NCBI GenBank assembly: GCA_963965975.1
Contig: OZ014411.1
Location: 23,729,249 to 23,793,248, forward strand
Direction of reading: 5' to 3'
DNA length: 64,000 nucleotides
Source: Xestospongia bergquistia
Lineage: Eukaryota; Porifera; Demospongiae; Haplosclerida; Petrosiidae
Shown piece after piece: positions 36,757 to 50,200 of the stretch. The notes below the pieces were generated by a model, which saw nothing but the letters and a program-made list of their open reading frames with translations, searched no databases and was not told the origin of the DNA. How positions within the stretch are numbered: the first letter of the stretch is position 1; each line of letters opens with the position of its first letter. A program made the position numbers and the translations under genes.

Positions 36757-36783
36757 CTTTATATGTGCACGTTGAACCACACC
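36757..36783 (-). promoter_or_regulatory. PK3 core promoter: TATA box and GGTGTGGTTC box
   Basis: TATAAAG (36763-36757) lies about 35 nt before the ATG. GGTGTGGTTCAACGT (36783-36769) is shared with PK2 apart from one base. The box resembles KLF/CACC or Runx-type sites, which is inference. Confidence 0.55.
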
Positions 36784-36840
36784 TCCAAATGCGAAAGATG
36801 ACGCAATAAATACTGACATTGTTCAATAAATTGTTTTTAG

Positions 36841-36932
36841 TGCCATATAAGGCACAAACACATGAGGAAGAAATTGCTGCAGAGCGTGCTCAGAAAGTTC
36901 TCATGCAGCAGGAGCATGATAATTGCAAATAA
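36841..36932 (+). pseudogene. Orphan terminal-exon-like coding fragment
   Basis: After an acceptor-like GTTTTTAG the plus strand reads PYKAQTHEEEIAAERAQKVL and MQQEHDNCK, then TAA, with AATAAAC overlapping and following the stop. The charged helical composition differs sharply from the AT-driven frames nearby. There are no upstream partner exons on this strand, and it sits 60 bp before the PK3 promoter. It may be a stray exon copy or the end of an unrecognised small gene. Confidence 0.35.
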
Positions 36933-38027
36933 ACTAACATTACTATAAAACTGCTATGAGGGTTCTGTAATTTTGTCTTTTTAGTGCTAACAATTAAGGA
37001 CAACATTCTTATTGAAGAAAGAGAAACAGAATCTTGCTTAGATAATAATCTTTGCATTGTTGACATTAATTGCGATGTGCAATAGATGGTAGAGATAATG
37101 TGTTAGTTGTTTCCAATGGCTTCATTTTAAAAATGTTAGCTCCTACAAATACTTTAGTTCTGTATACCTAGTAATAATTATTTCATTATTTTTGTTGACT
37201 TTTATTTTGTATATATATGAAAATTACAGTTGTTTATTATAGTCTCCTATGTCAACTATAAGTTAATATTGAAATGAATATTGCTATTATGTACATACAC
37301 AGTTGTATAATGCTGTGAAACGTTCCAATGTTTGATTAATTTTTAAAGTCCTGTGTACTTATGTAATTAGTTTATAATCTACAAATTTCTAGTTATCTAC
37401 ATTTAAAAATATTTCAAAGAAAATGTGTTGGATAATAATAAGCCAGGACATTTACATATTGAGAACTAATCCAATATTACAATAGACCAAATAAGATATT
37501 GCCTCAGTTTTGCACTTTTTACATCATTTATCACAATTCTTTTTCAATATTGCCATTCTCAAATATTGTGAGGTATATAAGCCTCAGTTTCCTCTGTTTC
37601 TGTAGCTATGTTAACTAAATGATTTAGGTACAACCACCACATTGTAGTGCTTTTTATATTTTCACACTTCCTTTTCACCTCCTCATATTCCTTTCATCAT
37701 TCTTCTTTGCACATTTTTGCCACTTTATACCATACTTCCTCCTGATATCATTTTTGCCCCTTCATTTTTCTTTTTCATGGCTCTTCATTGAGAACATTGG
37801 TCATTTTGAACATTTTGAAAAATTTCCTTCCTTAATTTTTCTCCATATGAAAGTAGCATTCAAAAGCAACATCATCCTAAAAGTGTTGGGGAGTCTTACT
37901 GTAGTGCTCACAGCAATATACACCACCCTTATTACCAAATGCAAAAGAAACAAATAGTTGACTAAAAATACACTATATTTTAAATGAGGAATAGCAATCA
38001 AACACTCAACATTATTATAATTAAGCA
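36933..38027. other. Intergenic between NIDO gene and PK3
   Basis: About 1.1 kb without a recognisable gene. The small frames on both strands at 37.75-38.03 kb show no motif. Confidence 0.5.
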
Positions 38028-38033
38028 TTTATT
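38028..38033 (-). terminator. Candidate poly(A) signal of the NIDO gene
   Basis: AATAAA on the minus strand, about 185 nt after the proposed TGA stop of the NIDO gene. AATAAA is common in AT-rich DNA, so its position is the only support. Confidence 0.3.
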
Positions 38034-38215
38034 AGTAAAGGACACAAATCATTTCTAGAAACAGTAGACGAGCAAGCAATAGAAGAATATAATATAAGAA
38101 AACAATAACATCTAATAAACAATTAACAACCTAAGTACAAATTAAATGGTCACGAATTATAATATTCTAAAGAAACCTCAGGTTAGTTGCTCTGTCACAC
38201 AAACTCTGACACAAA

Positions 38216-41200
38216 TCAAGTTCCTGTATAAAATAGTGTATACATATGAAGAAAATACACTAAACATTAAATTATACTATTTAAAAGGTAAAATGATAAA
38301 TAGTTAAGGGAATAATATAAGGACAATAAGTATAGTCATATCATCTAATTAAAAATAACAATTAGAAATAAAAACAAGTGGACAGTATATGACACATTAA
38401 AGAAACTATATAATGAATGGTTTGATATGTTTGATATATTTTCTTAAAATATTTAACAATATTTTTGTTTGGAATGAACTGTAACTAATGTATATATTAC
38501 ATGAGAATCTGACTTTGTCTTACCAAGTGTATCAGTTGGAGTAGGTGAAAGTAATGGAGAGTAAGAAAAGCTTGGATGACAACCTATATCATATACATCA
38601 CTACAACAATCGTTCCAATAATGACAGATTTGATCACAAAAGCATCCATTATTCCAACAGGTTTGTGACAGGGACCATACACAACATCCAGAATAGTTTA
38701 GATTAAGTGCCAAGCATGAACCTTTAATAAACATATAAACAACTTGATTTGATTTGGAGTGCTCATTTACCAGTTGGAATAGGTGTAACTATAATATTGC
38801 TTGAAGATTGAGTCAAAGCAGATGAAAAACTTGCTGGAAGTGGCATAGAGCTAGATAGAAGGAGTAAATTTTCTGTTGCTGTATCTGTATAAGAATGGTA
38901 ATATATAGAATTATTTTATCACATAAGAGACAACTATAAAAGTAACACTATGAATGAACTTTAAGAACTTTAGATCTTTAGTATTACCAATCATTCGCAT
39001 ACAATGAAAATCATGAAGTATTTATAGATTCTAAGTTTTAAATTTACTATAGCAAGTAATTTAAAAAATCACTGAGGTTAATGACTTTGCTATTATCAAA
39101 AAAAAATACATTGTTACAATTGGATATAACATTATTTTACTTCTTTTTATTTCAATATTAACTAAATCCTAATCTACTCTTTACAATGAGAATAAGGCTT
39201 TTTTAGGCTTTAACTATCATTGTACAAGTGAAACTAATCACTTCAATACATGTATCCATTAGTAGGATTTACCTAGAGTATCAGTTGGAATAGGTGTGAC
39301 TGTGTCAATTGAGAAAACAAATGATGTACTATCAGGAAATCCTGGGCTACTTGTCAACGGCTGGGGAGATCCACTATTTCTTTCTAGAGAGAAAAATAAT
39401 ATTCAAAAGCTAATAATAATAATAATAATAATAATGGTAATAATAATGATGATTCTTTTCATTTCGTTTTCATTTTCATTTAATGTACATATATATTTTA
39501 CCATTTTTTTCATATATGAATGTTTATGTCTCAAGCATGAGTATATTTAGACAATGCCGAGAATTTTCATTATGATAAAACATAAATTATAATAAAGGAA
39601 ATTAGTGTTGTTTTAGTAGACATAAGGTGTTTTAGTTTTAGTTTAGTTATAGTAAAGAGTAAAATTTATTTTTAGTCTTAGTATTAGTTATAGTATTAAT
39701 GCTAATTTTAATTTAGTTATAGTATTAGTTATAGTATTAATGCTAATTTTAATCTAGTTTTAGTATTAGTTATAGTATTAATGCTAATTTTAATTTAGTA
39801 TTAGTATTAGTTATAGTATTAATGTGAAATTTAATTTAGTTATAGTATTAGTTATAGTCATGTTTAAAACTGAAGTACATTGAGCACCACCACTTTTGTT
39901 AATCAAACAAACACTTTTGTTTTCTTCTGGAAGATAATTGAAGTATTGCCATACTCCACTTTCTCTTGGACTACCAGGACCAGCTGTTATACTAGCTGTA
40001 GCCATGCTTTTTAGTTAAGCTTAACTATAATAACTAGAAAATCACTTATGTATGGAAGTTTAAATGCACAAACAACTCAGGCATGCCATTATTATGCTAA
40101 ATGCTTTACACATTCTATGAGGTTAATAACTAATACAATTGATGATTAGTTGACTTAAGTAAAGATAAATTGTACTAACAACATCTGTTGTTATGACCTC
40201 AAAGCATACTTTATTAATAATAACTTATTATATATTTCAAAACTGCTAATTATTCTCACATTGTTGATCAGTGTAAAAAACGTTTTCACTATTTAATATT
40301 GCAGTATACTCATGACAGCAAAAGTTGCCACCACATATAGCTACTGTAACAACTATTAGAAAAAGGGGGATCAACTTGACAAAAAAATGCTATAATTTCA
40401 AATTTAGATTATTGTATTTTGAGCATGCAATATTTTTATCAGAGCAATAAACTCATCTGCTCAACCTTGCTTTTTTAATAGAATACCACATTATAAAGAC
40501 TTTCCTTTTATGGTAAGTTTTAACAGGAACTTAAATGCTGAGCTTTACTATTACTCTGCCATGTATTGTAGCTGTCAACACAATTTTATCTGTTCAAAGT
40601 AAATTGTCTGGTAACAGAGAGACATAAAGAGCAAGTATTGTAACCTTTGCTCTGATAGCAGTGAACATTAATGATCACTGTAGTGAATGCTAAAACAATT
40701 ATGTCATGGAAAGAATAGTCTTAAGCCAGATGTTTATGAAGAATGGATTAGAAATGCATTATAACAGTTACATGTTCAATTATCCAAACTTTCATTGATC
40801 ATTTCAAAATCATTGGATAAAATATTAATCAAATAAGAAAGATGTAGTTCATGGGTCAAATCTGATATTACTTAATTTATTTGTGTAATATTAAGGATTA
40901 CATTAATGGACTATAAAAAAGAAAGAAATAAGGCATAGCTATAGACTTTATAATCATTAATGATCAAATCTGCTATTAGTTAATCCATGAACCAGATATA
41001 AACAGGCTAGGTTTCCTTTGAAAAGACTTGTGTAGAGGAATACAGAAATATTAAGTGTTTTATAACATTGTTGGTCCACAATCATATCATTCAAACAGAA
41101 ACATATTTAATATCTTAATTTTATTCAACTATACCTTCGTTTAGTTTGTAAACCACATTTGACCATACAGATAATGGATAATTGACACAGTCAACATCTG

Positions 41201-44200
41201 TAACTCTTGATGTCTTGGAGAGTGGATGGTTTGCAAAATTGTTAAGTCCAGCACTATAGCCAATTGCTGCATTGTTCCTGGCCCATTGTAGAAGATCGCA
41301 TTTATAAGTAAATATAGCAAAAGAAGTTGATCTTTGAGATGCAACCACAACCTGAAATGTGTTTGTCTATGACAAAGAATAGTAATACATGTGTAAAACA
41401 AGTATAAAATAATTTACTTGAGTACAATAACTGTTTCCAAATGGACAGACATTACTCCACTTTGCTACAAAAACCCAATCTAAGTCTAAATCAATACTTT
41501 GGTTTAATTTTAAGAACCCTTCGACTTCATTAATGACACTTGATGTACTTGATGAAGTGACAATGCCATACTCAACTATTCCTGTATATGTTAGTATGAT
41601 ATCATCCCAAAATGGAGCTATCACTACTGTAGATGAGAGTGGGAATGATCTTGGTAAAGTACTTGTAAATGGTGTTCCAAAACTAAGTAGACCATTTGAG
41701 CTGATCTAAATTAAAGAAAAGGCTAATATGATATCACAAAAGATAACAATTAAATCTCACATATAGAGTATGGTAAGTGCTTCCTCCAATATTAAATGAA
41801 GAGGGAAGTCTGACCTCCCTAGCACTATCATCAACATTTCTAAATATGTTGGTTTGTAATCCAAGATTTAGGAAAGTCAAATATTTGGACTCTATTCCAG
41901 ATCCTGTTGAATTAAGAATTACATAGATACAGTGATATTTAAATAGTAAAATCAGTTATAAATATCATAAAAACTTGTATTAAGTGCTAATAATTTTTAT
42001 GATCAATTACTGCTTGATAATTTAGGAGCTGAAAATTTAAAATATTTATGTTATAGGCAATGTATAATAATTACTTTTTCAGTCTACACATTAGTGCATG
42101 ATAGCTTTATAACTATGTTGTACTTGTCACACAGGAGACTCTACAAACAAATCTGTGACAAATGCAATTATAAAAGTGCCAGTCATATGCAGAAAAAGTC
42201 AAAACACAGGATAGGTAGCAAAAAGTTAAGTAGTGATACACACTAATAGTATGTATAATATGGCTGCTTTTAACTCAAAACTTCAACTATTTCATACATG
42301 AACTGTTAGAAGAAAGTATTTTATATAAATCATCATCATTATCACATACTAATTTAAAAACATAATAAAATAATCAAAAAGTAATGCAATATTGAAATAA
42401 TACGCACAAGCAAAAAAGGGTAAGTTATAGATTGTTATAAACTTTCTTTTATGGAAAACTTCCCAATATCAGTAAAGTTCAAAGTCATTAAGTTTGTGAT
42501 GATTTTATATGTGAATGTATTTGGTGGAAATGTATGTAGTTTATTGATATAACATTATTTCACTTCCATTGGTTATAAATATAAAATTGGCAAAGTATAA
42601 TTTATATAAATCAGTGTAGATTATATCCATGAATTAAGGATTTCACTAAATTGTACTTTTTAAGTTGAATGTTGTAAGGTCTTTTAAGGGAGGAATAAAG
42701 GAAAAGACTTATATCAAAAATTAGTAACAACAAGTACTACATTTAGAAGTACACATGTATAATTTTGACCCTATGACTAATGTGCTTTCTCACATAAAGA
42801 ATGGTTTTAGTCAAGACAGCAAGAACATGATTCTTTTTTATTTTTGTTTTTTTTTATTATGTCATACACAAGTGAAACCAGTCACTTGAGTATATGCAAT
42901 TTCATGAATTTACCTAGAGTAATCGTTGGAGTAGGTGTGGCTAGAGTAGATAGTGTGTCAATTAAGAAAGGAGTGACAACAAGTGATGTACTTGCTGAGA
43001 ATAGTAAATTACTCATTGATGGTTGAGGAGTTCTACTACTTGCTTCTGTAGAGAAAGAAAAAATAGTCAAAAAACATGTTAAATGTGTTTTTTTTACATT
43101 ATCATTTATTTACTTTCATTATTATTATTACATAAACAAAAGAATAAACAATTCTAACAATTTATTAAATGTATAGAAATGGTAGTAAAGACATTTTAAA
43201 CAAACTCAAAGCAAGAAGGCAGTATTTGTATATAGTAGGCATAATATTAAAGATATTTTTTATTGACAAAAAATGCTATAATTTCAAATTTAGATTATTA
43301 TATTTTGAGCATGCAATATTTTTATCAGAGCAATAAACTCATCTGCTCAACCTTGCTTTTTTAAAAGAATACCACATTATAAAGACTTTCCTTTTATGGT
43401 AAGTTTTAACAGGAACTTAAATGCTGAGCTTTACTATTACTCTGTCATGTTTTGTAGCTGTAAACACAATTTTTATCTGTTCAAAGTAAATTGTCTGGTA
43501 ACAGAGAGACATAAAGACCAAGTATTGTAGCCTTTGCTCTGATAGCAGTGAACATTAATGATCACTGTAGTGAATGCTAAAACAATTATGTGAAGGAAAG
43601 AATAGTCTTAAGCCAGATGTTTGCGAAGAACAGATTAGAAATGCATTATAACAGTTACATGCTCAATGATCCAAAAATTTATCAATCATTTCAATAATCA
43701 TTGGATAAAATATTAATCAAATAAGAAAGATGCAGTTTATGGGTCAAATCTGATATTATTTTATTTATTTGTGTAATGTTAAAGATTACATTAATAAACT
43801 CTAAAACAGAAAGAAATGAGGCATAGCTATACACTTTTTAATTATTAATGATCAAGTCTGCTATTAGGTAAAACAATAAACCATATATAATCAGACTAGG
43901 CTTTCTTCTTTGAAAAGACTTATGTAAAGGAGTACAGAAATATTAAGTGTTAATAGTATTATTGGTCTACATCATATCAATCAAAAAGAAACATGTTAAC
44001 TTTATTCAGCTATACCTTCATTTAATTTGTAAACCACATTTGTCCACACAGATAATGGATAATTGAGACAGTCAATATCCGTAACTCTTGATGTCCTGGA
44101 GTATGGATGGTTTCCAAAATTGTTAAGTCCAGCACTATAGCCAATTGCTGCATTGTTACTAGTCCATCGAAGAAGATCACATTTATAAGTAAATATAGCA

Positions 44201-47200
44201 TAAGATGCTGATCCTTCAGATGCAACCACAACTTGAAATGTGTTTGTCTATGACAAAGAATAGTAATACATGTGTAAAACAAGTATAGAATAATTTACTT
44301 GAGTACAATAACTGTTTCCAAATGGACAGACATTACTCCACTTTGCTACAAAAGCCCAATCTAAGTCTAAATCAATACTTTGGTTTAATTTTAAGAACCC
44401 TTCGACTTCATTAATGACACTTGATGTACTTGATGAAGTGACAATGCCATACTCAACTATTCCTGTATATGTTAGTATGATATCATCCCAAAATGGAGCT
44501 ATCACTACTGTAGATGAGAGTGGGAATGATCTTGGTAAAGTACTTGTAAATGGTGTTCCAAAACTAAGTAGACCATTTGAGCTGATCTAAATTAAAGAAA
44601 AGGCTAATATGATATCACAAAAGATAACAATTAAATCTCACATATAGAGTATGGTAAGTGCTTCCTCCAATATTAAATGAAGAGGGAAGTCTGACCTCCC
44701 TAGTACTATCATCAACATTTCTAAATATGTTGGTTTGTAATCCAAGATTTAGGAAAGTCAAATATTTGGACTCTATTCCAGATCCTGTTGAATTAAGAAT
44801 TACATAGATACAGTGATACTTAAATAGTAAAATCAGTTATAAATATCATATAAACTTGTATTAAGTGCTAATAATTTTTATGATCAATTACTGCTTGATA
44901 ATTTAGGAGCTGAAAATTTAAAATATTTATGTTATAGGTAATGTATAATAATTACTTTTTCAGTCTACACATTAGTGCATGATAGCTTTATAACTATGTT
45001 GTACTTGTCACACAGGAGACTCTACAAACAAATCTGTGACAAATGCAATTATAAAAGTGCCAGTCATATGCAGAAAAAGTCAAAACACAGGATAGGTAGC
45101 AAAAAGTTAAGTAGTGATACACACTAATAGTATGTATAATATGGCTGCTTTTAACTCAAAACTTCAACTATTTCATACATGAACTGTTAGAAGAAAGTAT
45201 TTTATATAAATCATCATCATTATCACATACTAATTTAAAAACATAATAAAATAATCAAAAAGTAATGCAATATTGAAATAATACGCACAAGCAAAAAAGG
45301 GTAAGTTATAGATTGTTATAAACTTTCTTTTATGGAAAACTTCCCAATATCAGTAAAGTTCAAAGTCATTAAGTTTGTGATGATTTTATATGTGAATGTA
45401 TTTGGTGGAAATGTATGTAGTTTATTGATATAACATTATTTCACTTCCATTGGTTATAAATATAAAATTGGCAAAGTATAATTTATATAAATCAGTGTAG
45501 ATTATATCCATGAATTAAGGATTTCACTAAATTGTACTTTTTAAGTTGAATGTTGTAAGGTCTTTTAAGGGAGGAATAAAGGAAAAGACTTATATCAAAA
45601 ATTAGTAACAACAAGTACTACATTTAGAAGTACACATGTATAATTTTGACCCTATGACTAATGTGCTTTCTCACATAAAGAATGGTTTTAGTCAAGACAG
45701 CAAGAACATGATTCTTTTTTATTTTTGTTTTTTTTTATTATGTCATACACAAGTGAAACCAGTCACTTGAGTATATGCAATTTCATGAATTTACCTAGAG
45801 TAATCGTTGGAGTAGGTGTGGCTAGAGTAGATAGTGTGTCAATTAAGAAAGGAGTGACAACAAGTGATGTACTTGCTGAGAATAGTAAATTACTCATTGA
45901 TGGTTGAGGAGTTCTACTACTTGCTTCTGTAGAGAAAGAAAAAATAGTCAAAAAACATGTTAAATGTGTTTTTTTTACATTATCATTTATTTACTTTCAT
46001 TATTATTATTACATAAACAAAAGAATAAACAATTCTAACAATTTATTAAATGTATAGAAATGGTAGTAAAGACATTTTAAACAAACTCAAAGCAAGAAGG
46101 CAGTATTTGTATATAGTAGGCATAATATTAAAGATATTTTTTATTGACAAAAAATGCTATAATTTCAAATTTAGATTATTATATTTTGAGCATGCAATAT
46201 TTTTATCAGAGCAATAAACTCATCTGCTCAACCTTGCTTTTTTAAAAGAATACCACATTATAAAGACTTTCCTTTTATGGTAAGTTTTAACAGGAACTTA
46301 AATGCTGAGCTTTACTATTACTCTGTCATGTTTTGTAGCTGTAAACACAATTTTTATCTGTTCAAAGTAAATTGTCTGGTAACAGAGAGACATAAAGACC
46401 AAGTATTGTAGCCTTTGCTCTGATAGCAGTGAACATTAATGATCACTGTAGTGAATGCTAAAACAATTATGTGAAGGAAAGAATAGTCTTAAGCCAGATG
46501 TTTGCGAAGAACAGATTAGAAATGCATTATAACAGTTACATGCTCAATGATCCAAAAATTTATCAATCATTTCAATAATCATTGGATAAAATATTAATCA
46601 AATAAGAAAGATGCAGTTTATGGGTCAAATCTGATATTATTTTATTTATTTGTGTAATGTTAAAGATTACATTAATAAACTCTAAAACAGAAAGAAATGA
46701 GGCATAGCTATACACTTTTTAATTATTAATGATCAAGTCTGCTATTAGGTAAAACAATAAACCATATATAATCAGACTAGGCTTTCTTCTTTGAAAAGAC
46801 TTATGTAAAGGAGTACAGAAATATTAAGTGTTAATAGTATTATTGGTCTACATCATATCAATCAAAAAGAAACATGTTAACTTTATTCAGCTATACCTTC
46901 ATTTAATTTGTAAACCACATTTGTCCACACAGATAATGGATAATTGAGACAGTCAATATCCGTAACTCTTGATGTCCTGGAGTATGGATGGTTTCCAAAA
47001 TTGTTAAGTCCAGCACTATAGCCAATTGCTGCATTGTTACTAGTCCATCGAAGAAGATCACATTTATAAGTAAATATAGCATAAGATGCTGATCCTTCAG
47101 ATGCAACCACAACTTGAAATGTGTTTGTCTATGACAAAGAATAGTAATACATGTGTAAAACAAGTATAGAATAATTTACTTGAGTACAATAACTGTTTCC

Positions 47201-50200
47201 AAATGGACAGACATTACTCCACTTTGCTACAAAAGCCCAATCTAAGTCTAAATCAATACTTTGGTTTAATTTTAAGAACCCTTCGACTTCATTAATGACA
47301 CTTGATGTACTTGATGAAGTGACAATGCCATACTCAACTATTCCTGTATATGTTAGTATGATATCATCCCAAAATGGAGCTATCACTACTGTAGATGAGA
47401 GTGGGAATGATCTTGGTAAAGTACTTGTAAATGGTGTTCCAAAACTAAGTAGACCATTTGAGCTGATCTAAATTAAAGAAAAGGCTAATATGATATCACA
47501 AAAGATAACAATTAAATCTCACATATAGAGTATGGTAAGTGCTTCCTCCAATATTAAATGAAGAGGGAAGTCTGACCTCCCTAGTACTATCATCAACATT
47601 TCTAAATATGTTGGTTTGTAATCCAAGATTTAGGAAAGTCAAATATTTGGACTCTATTCCAGATCCTGTTGAATTAAGAATTACATAGATACAGTGATAC
47701 TTAAATAGTAAAATCAGTTATAAATATCATATAAACTTGTATTAAGTGCTAATAATTTTTATGATCAATTACTGCTTGATAATTTAGGAGCTGAAAATTT
47801 AAAATATTTATGTTATAGGTAATGTATAATAATTACTTTTTCAGTCTACACATTAGTGCATGATAGCTTTATAACTATGTTGTACTTGTCACACAGGAGA
47901 CTCTACAAACAAATCTGTGACAAATGCAATTATAAAAGTGCCAGTCATATGCAGAAAAAGTCAAAACACAGGATAGGTAGCAAAAAGTTAAGTAGTGATA
48001 CACACTAATAGTATGTATAATATGGCTGCTTTTAACTCAAAACTTCAACTATTTCATACATGAACTGTTAGAAGAAAGTATTTTATATAAATCATCATCA
48101 TTATCACATACTAATTTAAAAACATAATAAAATAATCAAAAAGTAATGCAATATTGAAATAATACGCACAAGCAAAAAAGGGTAAGTTATAGATTGTTAT
48201 AAACTTTCTTTTATGGAAAACTTCCCAATATCAGTAAAGTTCAAAGTCATTAAGTTTGTGATGATTTTATATGTGAATGTATTTGGTGGAAATGTATGTA
48301 GTTTATTGATATAACATTATTTCACTTCCATTGGTTATAAATATAAAATTGGCAAAGTATAATTTATATAAATCAGTGTAGATTATATCCATGAATTAAG
48401 GATTTCACTAAATTGTACTTTTTAAGTTGAATGTTGTAAGGTCTTTTAAGGGAGGAATAAAGGAAAAGACTTATATCAAAAATTAGTAACAACAAGTACT
48501 ACATTTAGAAGTACACATGTATAATTTTGACCCTATGACTAATGTGCTTTCTCACATAAAGAATGGTTTTAGTCAAGACAGCAAGAACATGATTCTTTTT
48601 TATTTTTGTTTTTTTTTATTATGTCATACACAAGTGAAACCAGTCACTTGAGTATATGCAATTTCATGAATTTACCTAGAGTAATCGTTGGAGTAGGTGT
48701 GGCTAGAGTAGATAGTGTGTCAATTAAGAAAGGAGTGACAACAAGTGATGTACTTGCTGAGAATAGTAAATTACTCATTGATGGTTGAGGAGTTCTACTA
48801 CTTGCTTCTGTAGAGAAAGAAAAAATAGTCAAAAAACATGTTAAATGTGTTTTTTTTACATTATCATTTATTTACTTTCATTATTATTATTACATAAACA
48901 AAAGAATAAACAATTCTAACAATTTATTAAATGTATAGAAATGGTAGTAAAGACATTTTAAACAAACTCAAAGCAAGAAGGCAGTATTTGTATATAGTAG
49001 GCATAATATTAAAGATATTTTTTATTGACAAAAAATGCTATAATTTCAAATTTAGATTATTATATTTTGAGCATGCAATATTTTTATCAGAGCAATAAAC
49101 TCATCTGCTCAACCTTGCTTTTTTAAAAGAATACCACATTATAAAGACTTTCCTTTTATGGTAAGTTTTAACAGGAACTTAAATGCTGAGCTTTACTATT
49201 ACTCTGTCATGTTTTGTAGCTGTAAACACAATTTTTATCTGTTCAAAGTAAATTGTCTGGTAACAGAGAGACATAAAGACCAAGTATTGTAGCCTTTGCT
49301 CTGATAGCAGTGAACATTAATGATCACTGTAGTGAATGCTAAAACAATTATGTGAAGGAAAGAATAGTCTTAAGCCAGATGTTTGCGAAGAACAGATTAG
49401 AAATGCATTATAACAGTTACATGCTCAATGATCCAAAAATTTATCAATCATTTCAATAATCATTGGATAAAATATTAATCAAATAAGAAAGATGCAGTTT
49501 ATGGGTCAAATCTGATATTATTTTATTTATTTGTGTAATGTTAAAGATTACATTAATAAACTCTAAAACAGAAAGAAATGAGGCATAGCTATACACTTTT
49601 TAATTATTAATGATCAAGTCTGCTATTAGGTAAAACAATAAACCATATATAATCAGACTAGGCTTTCTTCTTTGAAAAGACTTATGTAAAGGAGTACAGA
49701 AATATTAAGTGTTAATAGTATTATTGGTCTACATCATATCAATCAAAAAGAAACATGTTAACTTTATTCAGCTATACCTTCATTTAATTTGTAAACCACA
49801 TTTGTCCACACAGATAATGGATAATTGAGACAGTCAATATCCGTAACTCTTGATGTCCTGGAGTATGGATGGTTTCCAAAATTGTTAAGTCCAGCACTAT
49901 AGCCAATTGCTGCATTGTTACTAGTCCATCGAAGAAGATCACATTTATAAGTAAATATAGCATAAGATGCTGATCCTTCAGATGCAACCACAACTTGAAA
50001 TGTGTTTGTCTATGACAAAGAATAGTAATACATGTGTAAAACAAGTATAGAATAATTTACTTGAGTACAATAACTGTTTCCAAATGGACAGACATTACTC
50101 CACTTTGCTACAAAAGCCCAATCTAAGTCTAAATCAATACTTTGGTTTAATTTTAAGAACCCTTCGACTTCATTAATGACACTTGATGTACTTGATGAAG

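Noticed and set aside
42844..43026. 60-aa plus-strand frame repeated in each 2.88-kb unit
   Set aside because: It is the antisense of the linker exon and is repeated only because the array is.
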